Assembly: GCA_930367205.1 (NCBI GenBank)
Contig: OV884014.1
Location: forward strand, 110,373,138 to 110,437,137
Length of the DNA: 64,000 nucleotides
Direction: 5' to 3'
Origin: Acanthosoma haemorrhoidale
Taxonomy: Eukaryota > Arthropoda > Insecta > Hemiptera > Acanthosomatidae
Positions 12,710 to 23,454 of the stretch are shown here, piece by piece. The notes beneath the pieces are model-generated. The model made no database searches. It was given only the letters and a program-made list of their open reading frames with translations, and was not told the DNA's origin. Position 1 is the first letter of the stretch; the number at the start of each line of letters is the position of its first letter. The position numbers and the translations under genes were made by a program.

Positions 12710-13030
12710 CACAAGACATCTTCTGTTTCTCGGAATAGATGAGCCCTTCAAAACATTTCCAGAATCACAATGAAATTATTAGTCAGGAGGTGAGCCTCAG
12801 GAACTTTTAAACAAGTTTAGACAATGAATGTATAATGTGCATCATACTTTTGTAACAATTATTAAAAATTGTATAAAATGTGTATGTAGCCAAGCTACCG
12901 GATATATTGCAAATAGATTCATTTATGAATAATCTATACTCAATTCCATAATTTATAATAACAAGGGGATATAAAGAAAATGAAAAAATTCTTCTGCGCA
13001 TTTGTCCTTAAAATAAGCTTAGTTTTAAAA

Positions 13031-13431
13031 TTTATGTTTATTCTCCTTTACGATCTCTTATAGTGTACACATTATTTATGTTTATTCTCCTTTACGATCT
13101 CTTAGAGTGTACACATTATTTATGTTTATTCCTCTTTAACGCTCTCTTAGAGTGTACACATTATTTATGTTTATTCTCCTTTACGCTCTCTTAGAGTGTA
13201 CACATTATTTATGTTTATTCTCCTTTACGCTCTCTTAGAGTGTACACATTATTTATGTTTATTCCTCTTTAACGCTCTCTTAGAGTGTACACATTATTTA
13301 TGTTTATTCTCCTTTACGCTCTCTTAGAGTGTACACATTATTTATGTTTATTCCTCTTTAACGCTCTCTTAGAGTGTACACATTATTTATGTTTATTTTC
13401 CTTTACGCTCTCTTAGAGTGTACACATTATT
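13031..13431. repeat. 44/45-bp minisatellite, nine copies
   Basis: Units run from tttatgtttattc to gagtgtacacattat. Two length classes exist: a 44-bp form with ttctcctttacg and a 45-bp form with ttcctctttaacg. They are interspersed rather than grouped. Confidence 0.93.
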
Positions 13432-14560
13432 TTTTTCTATTGCTTTTTATTTAACATGAATAAGAGAAAAAAAATCATTCATTTGGAAATGTTTTACGTT
13501 ATATTATACAAGTATAACGTGTCATTTATGCAAAAGTACCTTTTCAACTAAAAAACGGCTCTTTTTCAATTTGAGAAACCTCTGGAAAGGAAGGATACGG
13601 TTTCGTCTCTGGATACTTTCAAGATACCATTTTCATGGTCAGCCTGTCGCAGTAAATGGACGGCAACAATCATTATCTAATTTCTTAAAACGGAAACTGC
13701 AGTTGTATCTAATAAAAAAGCATATGGACTATGATCTTTCTTATTTAATAACTAAATATTTCCAGGGATTTAGTGTTATTTAAGAGAAAGGTTTTTCAAT
13801 TGGTTTATATTCTAGCCAAATGCAAAAACATTAATACCGACAGGCAATTACTAATTGGAAAACAATTGATTCCAGTGAACATATATGAATACGTAGCTAT
13901 ATAATAAAGGAGAAGACATTGCTGCTTCAAAGTTTCAGTCCGTCTACAATTCCTCGCGGTCCGCTTAATCAACTAAAGTGCTAAGTCTTATTAATTATTG
14001 TTTGCAAATGTTCACTCATGGGTTTGTATTTTATCATAAGATTATGTTCTCTAGTTATCAAATCATCACTATTGTCATTTTAAGCTAATGGTATAAAAAA
14101 AGATTCTTGATTTGTTAGCCAACTATAGAAATTAGAGCGAAGAATCATAAAGTGTTTTCAACATATGGCTTGGAGACGTCTATTTGTATTTTTATCTCTT
14201 ATCCAAAAAGTTAGTTTCATTTCCATTGAGGCTACACGAGACGCAGGACTACCCAATAAATAGTAAAAAATATATCAAAAAAGAGGACTGTCACCTATTG
14301 ATTACTGGTCAATATGGGTACGGGTCTCAAATTGAATATACCCACTCTTTGGGGATATGGTATATGGTGCAACTATGAATGGTTTTAATTTTGGGGGTGT
14401 GGTAGTTGGCAGAGGACCCCCCATTGAACGCAATCCTCAAATTTATTTTTAGGATGATCGGTTATAATATGTTGCTCATTCTGGAAGGTTTTGGGTTTAG
14501 TTGATAATTTTAATTTTTTTAGAAGCTTTCGGCTAGTTACTAAGTATCGGTTTTGGATTG
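13432..14560. other. AT-rich DNA, nothing recognised
   Basis: Frames at 13571-13783 and 14184-14378 have no recognisable content. I see no splice-consistent gene model. Confidence 0.5.
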
Positions 14561-14848
14561 TTACGCGAGCTGAGAGCCATCGAATCTAGTTAGCGTGTCA
14601 ATAAGTAGGCGGCAGCACCTAAATCCGGCCCTTATCTCTTCGCACGTAACAAGGGACAAAGGGTCAGTTGCCATCATACAGAAGAACAGGAAGGTGCTAT
14701 GGCAGGAGCTTTCTGGAGAAGCCATTCCTTCCTCAGCACTCAAGCTCTCCGCAAAGCGTAGAGTCAGGATGCGCTCGAGAATGGAACGAGCTGATCCGGG
14801 CATGACGGGACTAACCAGGTCAGACCTTCTTTCATATGATCCCTATAG
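14561..14848. other. GC-richer segment open on both strands, origin unknown
   Basis: About 290 bp clearly richer in GC than its surroundings. It is open on the minus strand (14803-14561, about 80 codons) and on the plus strand (14595-14876). Neither translation is one I recognise. The base composition suggests a fragment of a former exon or of a retroelement coding region. The plus frame runs into the target duplication of the adjacent poly-A insertion, so its end is not meaningful. Confidence 0.35.
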
Positions 14849-15096
14849 AATAATTATTTACGAAACATTTAAATAGAAGGTGAGCCTCATCACCTAGTGT
14901 TGTATAAGAACGATGAACTTTTAACGACAATAAAAATTTTATTATATTTATGCCTCTTCCAAATGCATGTAAATGCAGAAAGAGAAGAAATCTGTAATCC
15001 AATTATTTTATTATTTTTGTACATTGTATTATTTTGTTTGAGGTTTTGAAATAAAAAAAAAAAATAAAAAAAAAATAATTATTTACGAAACATTTA
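14849..15096 (+). mobile_element. Short poly-A retroposed insertion with 23-bp target duplication
   Basis: A 23-bp sequence beginning aataattatttacg and ending aaacattta occurs at 14849-14871 and again at 15074-15096. The roughly 200 bp between them ends in an A-rich tail (about 15048-15073). Direct repeats plus a 3-prime poly-A tail are the hallmark of LINE-type target-primed insertion. The insert has no coding capacity, so it is a SINE, a 5-prime-truncated LINE end or a reverse-transcribed small transcript. I could not identify the source. An AATAAA-like AT-rich tract occurs within the tail. Confidence 0.8.
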
Positions 15097-15109
15097 GTAT
15101 GATTTTTTT

Positions 15110-15400
15110 ATTTACAAGTAATTACGGCGAAGTGCCTGACTTTCGTTAAGTGTATTAAGTAGAGACATTCTAGTTTTTTTTTTAACGAAAAGCCCTACCA
15201 TACATAGAAAATAATTATTTAGCAATAATCATATTTACCAAATAATAACACTGACCCATTTTAAACAGCAGTATGGATACTTTATCATCTTATTTTTTTT
15301 AATGCTTTAGTTCTTCCAGAATGGGAGCGGTAAGCATATTAGTACGACGCCACTGTAAAAAGTGACCTTTGCCTTCTTGAATGTATTATAATTAAACATC
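15110..15400 (+). repeat. Diverged direct repeat, left copy
   Basis: This matches 15990-16330. Shared landmarks in the same order are cgttaag...aagtag.gacatt, tatttagcaataatca, gaatgggag..gtaagcata and tagtacgacgcca. It is non-coding and of unknown origin. Confidence 0.7.
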
Positions 15401-15646
15401 ACATGTGGCTAAACGTTTGATCATTACTCAGTTAAATGATGTTGAATCAGATATTGATTGATTATAGAATATTTTCCAAAAAGAAAAAATAAATGATTTT
15501 TTTTAAAAGGGAAAACTGTTATCTGTTTTAACCTTCAAAGAACATACTGGGCAAAATCATAAGGTCCTAAAGGGTTATGAAATACTTATGAACATCTTTG
15601 AAATTTATTTCTTTTTAAAAAGGTTTACAAAATAAAAGGAAGATTT

Positions 15647-15910
15647 ATGTTAAAATTGTCAATTATTTTGTTGGTATTTTCAGAGCTTCAGCAATGGGAC
15701 GGTTCTGCCAATATTGATTACCTGGTTAGAATCCATTTATTAAGGATACTTTGTCGGGATCTTTGTTTTGCTCCAGTGATCCTCGTAGCGATACCTGCGA
15801 TAAGAGTCACCCTTAGGGATTGCTTATCGCTCTTTGTTGTTTGCTCCGCAGTGAATGTTTTTCTTGTCTCTGTTCCTGTCTATAGTTCAATCGTTACCAT
15901 GACATTCTAA
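15647..15910 (+). CDS. Unrecognised 87-codon ORF, possibly exonic
   Basis: An ATG-initiated frame of 87 codons. From about 15685 it becomes richer in GC and is preceded by a pyrimidine-rich stretch ending in tattttcag, which could be a 3-prime splice site. If so, the first dozen codons are intronic. The translation has two hydrophobic stretches that could be membrane segments. I do not recognise it, and it lies between the two copies of a diverged direct repeat. Treat it as weak. Confidence 0.2.
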   Translation: MLKLSIILLVFSELQQWDGSANIDYLVRIHLLRILCRDLCFAPVILVAIPAIRVTLRDCLSLFVVCSAVNVFLVSVPVYSSIVTMTF

Positions 15911-15989
15911 ACAAAACATAGATCCCTTGGCCATAGTCATCGAAACCATTATTGAGAGTGGCGTACGAGCACATTTGAGGAAACGGCCG

Positions 15990-16330
15990 GTCCACTGTGT
16001 GTAACCCATTTTCGTTAAGCGTTTCAAGTAGAAACATTTTTTTTTACAACATAACTATTTAGCAATAATCAAATTTATCAACTAATAGCACTAACCCTTA
16101 TTAAACATCATTATGAATATATTTGTAGATATAAAATTGTTCTTTGAGAATGGGAGCTGTAAGCATATTAAAACTATATTTTTTAAAAACTAAAATACAG
16201 GTGGTGTTCATTTGAGTATAATTTTAGTTCTCAATTCGTTCCTGCATAGAAATTCCCATAGCGACTATTTAGTACGACGCCATTGTTAAAAGTGAACTTT
16301 GCCTTGTTGAATTTTTAACATGATATGAGC
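15990..16330 (+). repeat. Diverged direct repeat, right copy with an internal insert
   Basis: Counterpart of 15110-15400. Roughly 95 bp (about 16175-16270) lie between the gtaagcatatta landmark and tagtacgacgcc that are adjacent in the left copy, so this copy gained an insert or the left one lost it. Confidence 0.65.
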
Positions 16331-17309
16331 CTAACCAACAACTTCCACATTAACATGTATTTCTTGTTTCTTTGTGGTGTTGTGGGATCGGAGTGAAGGA
16401 CGCGGTTATTGATGTTCCCAACGTTGCCTGTTAAGTGGAAAATTAATTTTTTATTATTAACTACATCTATGAGCCAAATCATCTTGATTTATAATCTATG
16501 CCTGGTTTAATGCTATAATGAGCAAAAACAAACCAAACGCTAAGTAGTAAGAATTTCATATTTAGGGCATGTCAGATGAAAAACGAAAGAACTCCCACAT
16601 ATCTCACTCATCTTAGCAGGGCACAAAAAACAACTTTACAAAATCACAATGCCCCTTTTGTTTTGCTAAGTGCCTCAGGTATGGACCTACAACTAATTTT
16701 ATAAAACTGGCTAAAAAATACAACGCCAATACATGAGAGTAAGAAATTAATAAAATCTTTGTACTCCTTTTTACAAGAGAAAAGAGGAAGAGGGGCACAA
16801 CAACTGAAAAAAATACCGCCCCACCAACAAATGATACATCAATGAACACAAACAAAATACATAAATACAAGTAGCAAATTAACTGTTGCATATTATGCAT
16901 TATTTTATTGATATGGTGTGATGTACATGTTACTTGCCTCCGATATTTAATTATATTTATGAATATGTGGTTGTATACAGTAAACATATACCGCATAGCC
17001 ACATCCAAGACCATGATTATAAATGAATGGCGCCAGCAGGGTAGACCTAATCTGGCGCCAAGCTGGGCTCCGAACCGAAGACTGTTAGGTCTCAATATAC
17101 CTGCAGTATTGGTTCAAATTTCAAACAGGAAGTTGAGAAAAAAATTCTATAAATACATATTTTAAATAAATTAAAGATTTTTGCTCGATAAGTGTGACCG
17201 ATACCTAACAAGCTCATGGCTTAGTGTACAAACTACCAGTGTCATATTTATTAAGAACAATGGTACACATCGAGTCTGTCAACTACTGGATCAATTAAGG
17301 CTTGGAGGG
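16331..17309. other. AT-rich DNA with small repeat fragments
   Basis: A 160-codon minus-strand frame (17095-16613) starts at TTG, is hydrophobic because of AT richness, and overlaps a fragment (atacataaatacaagtagc, about 16858-16876) that also occurs inside repeat X. I do not support it as a gene. The stretch atggcgccagcagggtagac (from about 17027) looks like part of another dispersed element. Confidence 0.45.
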
Positions 17310-20155
17310 ATAAGTAATAAAAATATAGATGAGAAATATAAAAAACTAAAACATAAATTCAATCGCCGTATACCCAGTAATAAACAGTTTATAAAATAGC
17401 AAATATCCTCAAATGTAAGGCTAAAATAAAAAATTGTCAAAAAAACAATATACATAAATACAAGTAGCAAATTAGAATTGTTGACTAATAAAAAGCAACA
17501 GTCAGACATTAACACAGACTTGTGATGTCTCAATGGTCATCCTACATTAAACGATCTTATTAAAGCACATTTAAAAAGATATTTCTACTTCCAGATTTTC
17601 TTTAATGTCATTCCCACAGTTCACTTCAGAAAACAGATGTATGATTCTCCAACTTTATTTGTTCTTCAGCAGGTCTTTTAATTCTATCTCTAATTCAACT
17701 CAAATTTCTCTCGGCGATGTTCTATTTTTTCGAAAATAGCAACGCCATAAATCAAATACATGCTCTGACCTTCTGATGTCGTTTTTGTGTAGGCTAAGAA
17801 AACCACGTTTTCGAATTGAAAAACTGGTTTATCCATAAATAATTTGGCCTATTTCACTGCCACTGTGGAATAAAAATCAACTTGTGACAGAACCTCGTTT
17901 ATTAAATAAACGTTTTGGAAATAGTGTTAATTATAGTGCTTTGTTCAGGTATTTTTCTACTTGTATACTTTTCTATAAATCCTTGAAATAAGACTTAATC
18001 AGTTATTTTGGCGCATTCTCCGAGAGCGTGATGAAATTTCATGGAATGCACTGTCTGCTGTTGGGGTGTACATTTTCCCAACCTACCTGGATAGCTACTT
18101 GCAGGGTTCCAGGTAGGAACCTTCAAGGGACTAAACATTGCATTTCCTCTTACAGTTTCGACATTTTTTTATACTTCCGGAAAAGATCTGAGGTGGCATA
18201 ATTTAAATCCGTAATGAGCACCCAAAAAAACATAATTAAGCAAATTTTCAGAGCTTCTCTAAGAGGTTCCAAGTAAAAATACCTTATGACTGGACTAGTA
18301 TAGTTAGTGCCTAGGAACACTAAACGATAAATAAACCAACGATCAAGAAATCGTTTACTAATACATATAAACCTAATATACTTATTTATTACGAAGTAAT
18401 TGATTTCCCCACGTGCAGAAGTGCATGGTGTTGCCATGTGGTCATGTATTGAATTTCTTTCATGTCAGGTAAAATATATTATTAATACACCAATTATTAA
18501 ATTCACTATAATATATATTATTCACCATACGAGTTCCCGCCTTGGATTCCATGATTAGATGGACATTATAAAACTTTTATGTTGAAAAATCTGTTATTTT
18601 TATTTTCAATGTTCGTTAATATTTTGGTTCAAATTCTCTCTTAAATGAATAACATGATAAATAGCGTAATTGGAACGAAAACTTAACTTTTATAATTCAT
18701 CTCACGTGACCATATGTTTTTTTAGTTCAAAAAATGTCTATTTTAATATCAAACATAAAAAAAGTTAAAATAATCAATTAGGCTAAATAAATAAAAACAT
18801 GAGGTACAAAGATAACATATTTTATTTATCACAAATATATGCAGAGAAATAGAGAACGAGTCCTTCCAAAAATAGTTCCACTTTCCACCATTTTCTTCAA
18901 ACCTCGACTAACTTACCACGTTCTGAAATTGGTTCGATGTGTTTCATCTGGCTTGTGGTGACCGGAGAGTTCCAGACTCCAGGGCATCAATCAACACCTA
19001 TTCAACAAAATCATACTAGTCAATGAAAAAAAAGCACTTTGATTTCATTTATTGCTTATGATTTTATTGCTATTTACTGTGATCATATTTCTTTATAAAA
19101 GATGTTATGGCATGCTATTATTATCATTATTATACATAAGGTCCTCATATGAGATAATCTATGGATGGTAAAAATAAGATGTGGGATGTAGTTTACAAAT
19201 ATATCACACATCATACTTCATGTAACATACAAATGCATTCCAGCTTTGATAATTTTAGTAGCTATATTGAATTATGTTTTGAAAGCGGTTTTCAATTTCA
19301 CCTTAAAAAATACACTCTTCCAAATAATAATGAACTTAATTAATACTTTGTTGTAACATTTAAATGCGCGAAGGGTGGCTTGGTCACAGTATACCATCAT
19401 TAAACGATCTTATTGAAGCACATTTAAAAAGATATTTTTACTTCCAGATTTTCTGTACTGTCTGTGGGAATGACACTTTAGAAAAAAGGTGTACGATTCT
19501 CTAACTTTATTTGTTCTTCAGCAGGTCTCTCTAATTAAACTCAAATTTCTCTCGGTGACGTTCTATTTTTTCGAAAATAAATACGCCGTAAATCAAATAC
19601 ATGCTCTGACCTTCTGATGTTGTTTTTGTGGGGAGTTACACAATATTGTAGAAGATAGTCTTTTAAAAAACTTTATCATGAATAACAATCAACACACAGG
19701 TATATGTACAAATATAATCAGTATTAATATATTGATCGCTTAGTGTTATGTACCTTAGTGCCCGCTTATGTACATTGATGTGTGGTTATGAATTTTTAAT
19801 TTGCCACATCCAATTTTTTCCGGAAGTATAAAAAATCACATTATTTTTTTCTTACTTGTTCATAACTTTAAAAAAGCGTGCATAACTAACGTGAATCATT
19901 TCATATTAAATTAGACATGGGTTAATTAACTAAAATTTTGTTTCATACATTTTTTTTGTTGGGCATTTGGTTTTTTAAGTGAGAGGGAGTCGAAATTATA
20001 AGATGGGATGCACTTTTCGGTTCTAACCTACCAGGAAACTCAGCCTAACCTTTCAACTTTTCTATAACAAACCCTTATTGCAGAAAATAACTAAATCTTA
20101 GTATTTATATTAGAAACAAAGCAATATTAATTTATTTTTCAGGTTTACAAAAAAA
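17310..20155 (-). repeat. Duplicated block: repeat X copy 2 plus flanking repeat
   Basis: 17310-18530 is repeat X in the orientation opposite to copy 1, with a different inner segment at about 17700-18000. 18530-19365 continues collinearly with 40335-41225. 19385-19640 is another partial X piece resembling 17550-17790. 19780-20155 is an X-like segment in reversed orientation that matches 41640-42035. The block thus corresponds to 39005-42035 with local differences. No coding capacity is visible. Confidence 0.8.
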
Positions 20156-20715
20156 AAAATTTCTGGTGGGGGTGCTTCTTGAGCTACCTGTCACTGGCTT
20201 CTCTTCTTCTGGCCGACGACGTTGCTCGCTCCTGGACTTGAGAATTCTATAAGCCTCACAGCCTTTATAGTTTGCCAGGTGGCCTTGCTGACAGAGCACG
20301 CATACAGCAGGCGATTTTAGGGGCTTTTTGCACAATTCGCTTTTGTGCTGCCCACTACACTTTACACACCTGGGAGGGTGGTGTACTGCCACCTGATTTT
20401 GTGTGCCCATATGCCTGACAGTTATGGCACTGGACGATGTCGCGTTTGGGATACGGTTTTTCGACCTGTACCCTTGTGTAATACAGGTGTGTTAAGTAAT
20501 ATATTTTCTCCACGCCAGATGTCCGCTCGAGATCTACAAAGAATAACGGTAACGCCATTTTGACGATTTGTCTTTTTGCCTGTCCTCGCGTAAAACGTTG
20601 GTTATTGTCCAAACTTTGAATCCCAGAGCTGATAGTTCGTCTTCAATTTCGTCAGCTGGTGTGGTCGGGTGCAGATTTCTTATAACTACTCGTAGCGATC
20701 GTTCTTATCTAGAAC
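20132..20715 (-). pseudogene. Jockey-like non-LTR retrotransposon ORF1 (gag) remnant
   Basis: On the minus strand two frames (20612-20355 and 20410-20132) together show the zinc-knuckle gag of Jockey-type LINEs. A PRE_C2HC-like region is followed by the cysteine clusters QCHNCQAYGHTK, PPRCVKCSGQHKSELC and CVLCQQGHLANYKGC. Upstream (to about 20715) a further stretch contains IRNLHPTTPADEIEDEL. Reading passes between frames near 20360-20400 and meets stops, so the gene is broken. Its downstream end abuts an A-rich junction with the neighbouring duplicated block, and no reverse transcriptase follows. The protein would bind RNA in the retrotransposition particle. Confidence 0.8.
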
Positions 20716-20759
20716 CCAGTCACAGACTGGGCAAAATGGCCGACTTCTCTGTGCGTTAA

Positions 20760-21163
20760 ATTCTAAAACACACACTGAGGGAGTATATGAAGTAATTACT
20801 CACTTATTGAGGGCTCTATCGAGACCAGCTCACATGAGTTGCCTGTGAGACACTTTTAAAGCGTAAAGAAACTCTATGAACTGTAGTAATTGGTGTAAAT
20901 ATGGAGAGCTCTAATAGATGGGTGTTATCAACAATAGCGCAGGTGCAAAAACTAACTTGAAATAATTTCGCTCAAGCACTTTTCCTGTTTAAATAATATT
21001 TTATATGTCTGGTTTGGTCGGTTGTAAAGAGGTCCACGTTTTTGTTCATATTATTTATTTATCAGGCCAAAAAAGAGAATACAAAAGAACACCGAAGCAT
21101 CAAGTAATCTAGATTACTTCCATTCTTGATGGAGATTGTCATTTGCAGGGGATCTAGCGCACG
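20760..21163. other. No gene recognised
   Basis: A spacer between the retroelement remnant and the duplicated GATA-exon block. I see no counterpart of the GATA exon 1 found at 42949. Confidence 0.5.
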
Positions 21164-21234
21164 GATGAGAATCAAATACATAAAAGATATATTTTGCTTC
21201 AAAGTTTATAAAATAATTTCATTACTGTTAACAG

Positions 21235-21327
21235 AAATTCCAGGGAGACCTGTCAGTGGCCGTGGAGGACCGCCTTCACCTGCTAGCAGCAGCAGCCGCT
21301 TTTGGCGGAAGATCGCCCGTGGACATG
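21235..21327 (+). CDS. GATA-finger gene copy 1, exon equivalent to exon 2
   Basis: Thirty-one codons lie between a tgttaacag acceptor and a gtaatc donor, phase 0 at both ends. The translation starts KFQGDLSVAVED and contains an alanine-rich helix-like stretch. It is homologous to 43890-43982, with about seven nucleotide differences by hand, three of them changing residues. The frame is intact. No first exon is visible upstream in this copy, so it is either a partial duplicate or an alternative exon set of the gene at 42949. Confidence 0.75.
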
Positions 21328-21630
21328 GTAATCATTTGTTATTTTCTTTTGTTATTATCTTTTAATGCTTTCTTTAGTTTATCTAATATATATCATACGT
21401 GGTCATTTTCAAGATGTGCACTTTTCAATGTATTTTTGTTTATACGAGCACGTGCTCAAAAAGTGGTGGAATTATGGTAGAGTAACCATAAGACATGAGC
21501 TCGCATGAACAGTGTTTATTGTTTATGCCATTAACAAAAGTATAGTAGCTTAAACAATATCAATTGTTATAAAAAAGTTAAACTATAAGCAAAAATTAGT
21601 TTATAATAATATTTTTATTAATGGTTTCAG

Positions 21631-21792
21631 AAAAATTGTTCCAATTGCGGAACAAGCAAAACGTCGGTCTGGAGGAGAGACCGGAACAAAGAGCTGCTCT
21701 GCAATAGCTGTGGGTGTTACCTGCAGCTACATAAAACAGCCAGGCCCAAAAGGTTGTGGAAGGACGTGATCCACAAGCGGGTACGACGAAAA
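21631..21792 (+). CDS. GATA-type zinc finger exon, copy 1
   Basis: Fifty-four codons between a ggtttcag acceptor and a gtaagttt donor, phase 0. The exon encodes one class IV (GATA) zinc finger: Cys at residues 3, 6, 24 and 27 in a C-X2-C-X17-C-X2-C array, with WRRD after the first pair and a basic tail reading HKRVRRK. Such fingers bind GATA-like DNA in the nucleus. Against the paralogous exon at 44287, changes concentrate between the two cysteine pairs (SKTSVWRRDRNKEL versus KKTSVWRRHLNKEL). The frame is open, but no terminal exon follows: the homology stops at about 22075 and retroelement-like sequence begins. Confidence 0.85.
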
Positions 21793-22039
21793 GTAAGTTT
21801 CAATTTTTATTCAGTGAATTTTTTGAAAAGTGTTCGCAACGTAGGAAACTCTTTTTTATTGATCTTCATCTCGTTGAGTTGCATTTGTGGCCACCCTTCC
21901 ATTGAACTGTTCAATCTCAGTCATGAATACATTACATCTTTTTGTTAATTATTTAACTAAGCATGATTAGATTTTAAAGTATTGCTATTGTTTTAGCATC
22001 ATGAGGGAATCAAATAGAAGTCCTTATCAAATTGTATGC

Positions 22040-22510
22040 TAGTCTCTTAAACTATTGTGGAAGAATTACAAAGAGCGTTGATCGAGGCGAAGGCGGAGGA
22101 AAACCTGATCGATTACAGAGACGCGGATTTATGAAGTCGGCCCTGACATCCAGAGTCAAGAGGAGTATCCTTAACTAGGTTCAAGCTGACGAGGATACTC
22201 CATGGGAAGTGGTGAAATTGCGTCTGAAGAAAGCCTACGGAGGAGGAAGATGGACTCCTGAGGAGGGATACTTCAGATGTTTAGAGAAACGAAGTCCTCT
22301 AGGAAGAGCAACGGCCAATACACGGCGGACTTAGTGATCAGATTCAATAAGGTGACGGATAAAATGAGAGAATCACTGGGCGGAAAGAAGAAGTCCCCGA
22401 GGAGCGCGCGTTCCTAGAATGTGCGCAGTTAATGACAGACACTAGTGCCAGAGAAGAGGAAGTGAGGGGGAGAGACATGGACAACGAGTGAAGCCGGGTA
22501 ACGTACAAAT
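22040..22510 (+). pseudogene. Retroelement gag-like remnant
   Basis: GC-richer DNA in which frames on the plus strand give blocks such as WEVVKLRLKKAYGGGRWTPE and VIRFNKVTDKMRESLGG, separated by stops and frame changes. The pattern (a W...V...L..AYG segment followed by a conserved helix) resembles capsid regions of LTR-retrotransposon gag proteins, but I cannot name the family. It abuts the end of the duplicated GATA block. Its first codons lie in sequence still shared with about 44715-44735. Confidence 0.4.
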
Positions 22511-22737
22511 GAACCCGAACATCGTTGCGGGACATTGCCCTTCATTACAATCCTTTTCTCACTGTACCCTGTATGATTGATAATATGAATATTGATATAA
22601 CTCTGATTAACTACAACTTTATCATGATAAAATTACAATCTACCTGATTGAGCTATAAGTAATTGTGATAAATGATCTCATTCATACCAATTTACAATTT
22701 TCATTCACTCGCTCATTCATATAAGCTATATATACAA

Positions 22738-22885
22738 ACAGCCCAGAGGCCCCTCAGTCCACATGGTGTCACCTCCCTAGCGTGCGAACGTGGAAGCGAA
22801 GTCTTGGGAAGTACCCCACGCTTCGTCGCCAGCAGTTCGTCAGGGTCACTGAATAAGAGCCAGAGGAGGCTGCCAAGAGCACGAG
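22738..22885 (+). repeat. Dispersed repeat Z, copy 1
   Basis: A GC-rich segment starting cagcccagaggcccc that matches 46655-46808 in reverse complement. Short frames through it are not maintained. Upstream, the stretch aagtaattgtgataaatgat (about 22659) is also found near 47911, linking this site to the ends of transposon T. Confidence 0.7.
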
Positions 22886-22914
22886 AGCCACAGACGCTCA
22901 GGACATAGTTGGAG

Positions 22915-23400
22915 AAACGAGGTCACTGCCATTTTAGTCTCCGAGGAAGATTATAGGGATGAGTGGTCCAGTGCAATGACTGTGCTATGAAATTAGATTG
23001 GTTGGATAAGTTACTATGGAATTTTATGAACTTGGAAGGGATGAGTTCAAGAATGTAGGGTGTATTCAGATCGTTATGAAGGGTTTTGTTGCTGACATAA
23101 TAAGGGGCATTTACTATTGTTCTCAGGACTTTTGATTGAAAGGATTGGATACGCTTGATGTTCGACTTTTTTGAAGTCCCCCATAGCTCTTTTCCTTATA
23201 TCCAGTTTGGGTTAACTTTGTAGATAAGTAGTTTATTTTCTATTGAGAGATGGGATGTCCTTCGAAGTAGTCTGTACAGTTGTCCAAAGCGTCTGTTTAG
23301 TTCTTGTCTTTTAAGCCTCTTGTGTGGGTTCCATGTCAGTATAATGTCCAGATGGAAGCTTAAATACCGTACTGTCTTAGACACAGTGAGAGGAATTTAA
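22915..23400 (-). pseudogene. Jockey-like LINE reverse transcriptase, C-terminal remnant
   Basis: On the minus strand, 23384-23196 reads HLDIILTWNPHKRLKRQEL and RLLRRTSHLSIENKLLIYK. After a stop near 23199 a further stretch contains IQSFQSKVLRTIVNAPYYVS and LHNDLNTPYILELI. This is the region after the polymerase core in Jockey-clade LINE ORF2. The remainder of ORF2 is absent and the frame is interrupted, so this is a dead 5-prime-truncated copy. It lies 2.2 kb from the gag remnant at 20132-20715 on the same strand but is separated from it by the GATA block, so the two need not be one element. Confidence 0.8.
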
Positions 23401-23454
23401 TTTTAAAAAACTAGCGGACAGGGCTTGTTGCAGAGGGTAAAGGTTATGTGGGAT

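Larger units (their letters stand above)
21164..22075 (+). repeat. Segmental duplication carrying GATA exons, copy 1
   Basis: This matches 43817-44735 in the same orientation, including two exons and their introns. Left of about 21164 and right of about 22075 the copies diverge abruptly. By hand the intron between the exons differs at about 10 of 303 positions. Confidence 0.9.

Noticed and set aside
16613..17095. 160-codon minus-strand ORF with membrane-like segments
   Set aside because: TTG start, AT-rich hydrophobicity, overlaps a fragment of repeat X, no recognisable family.
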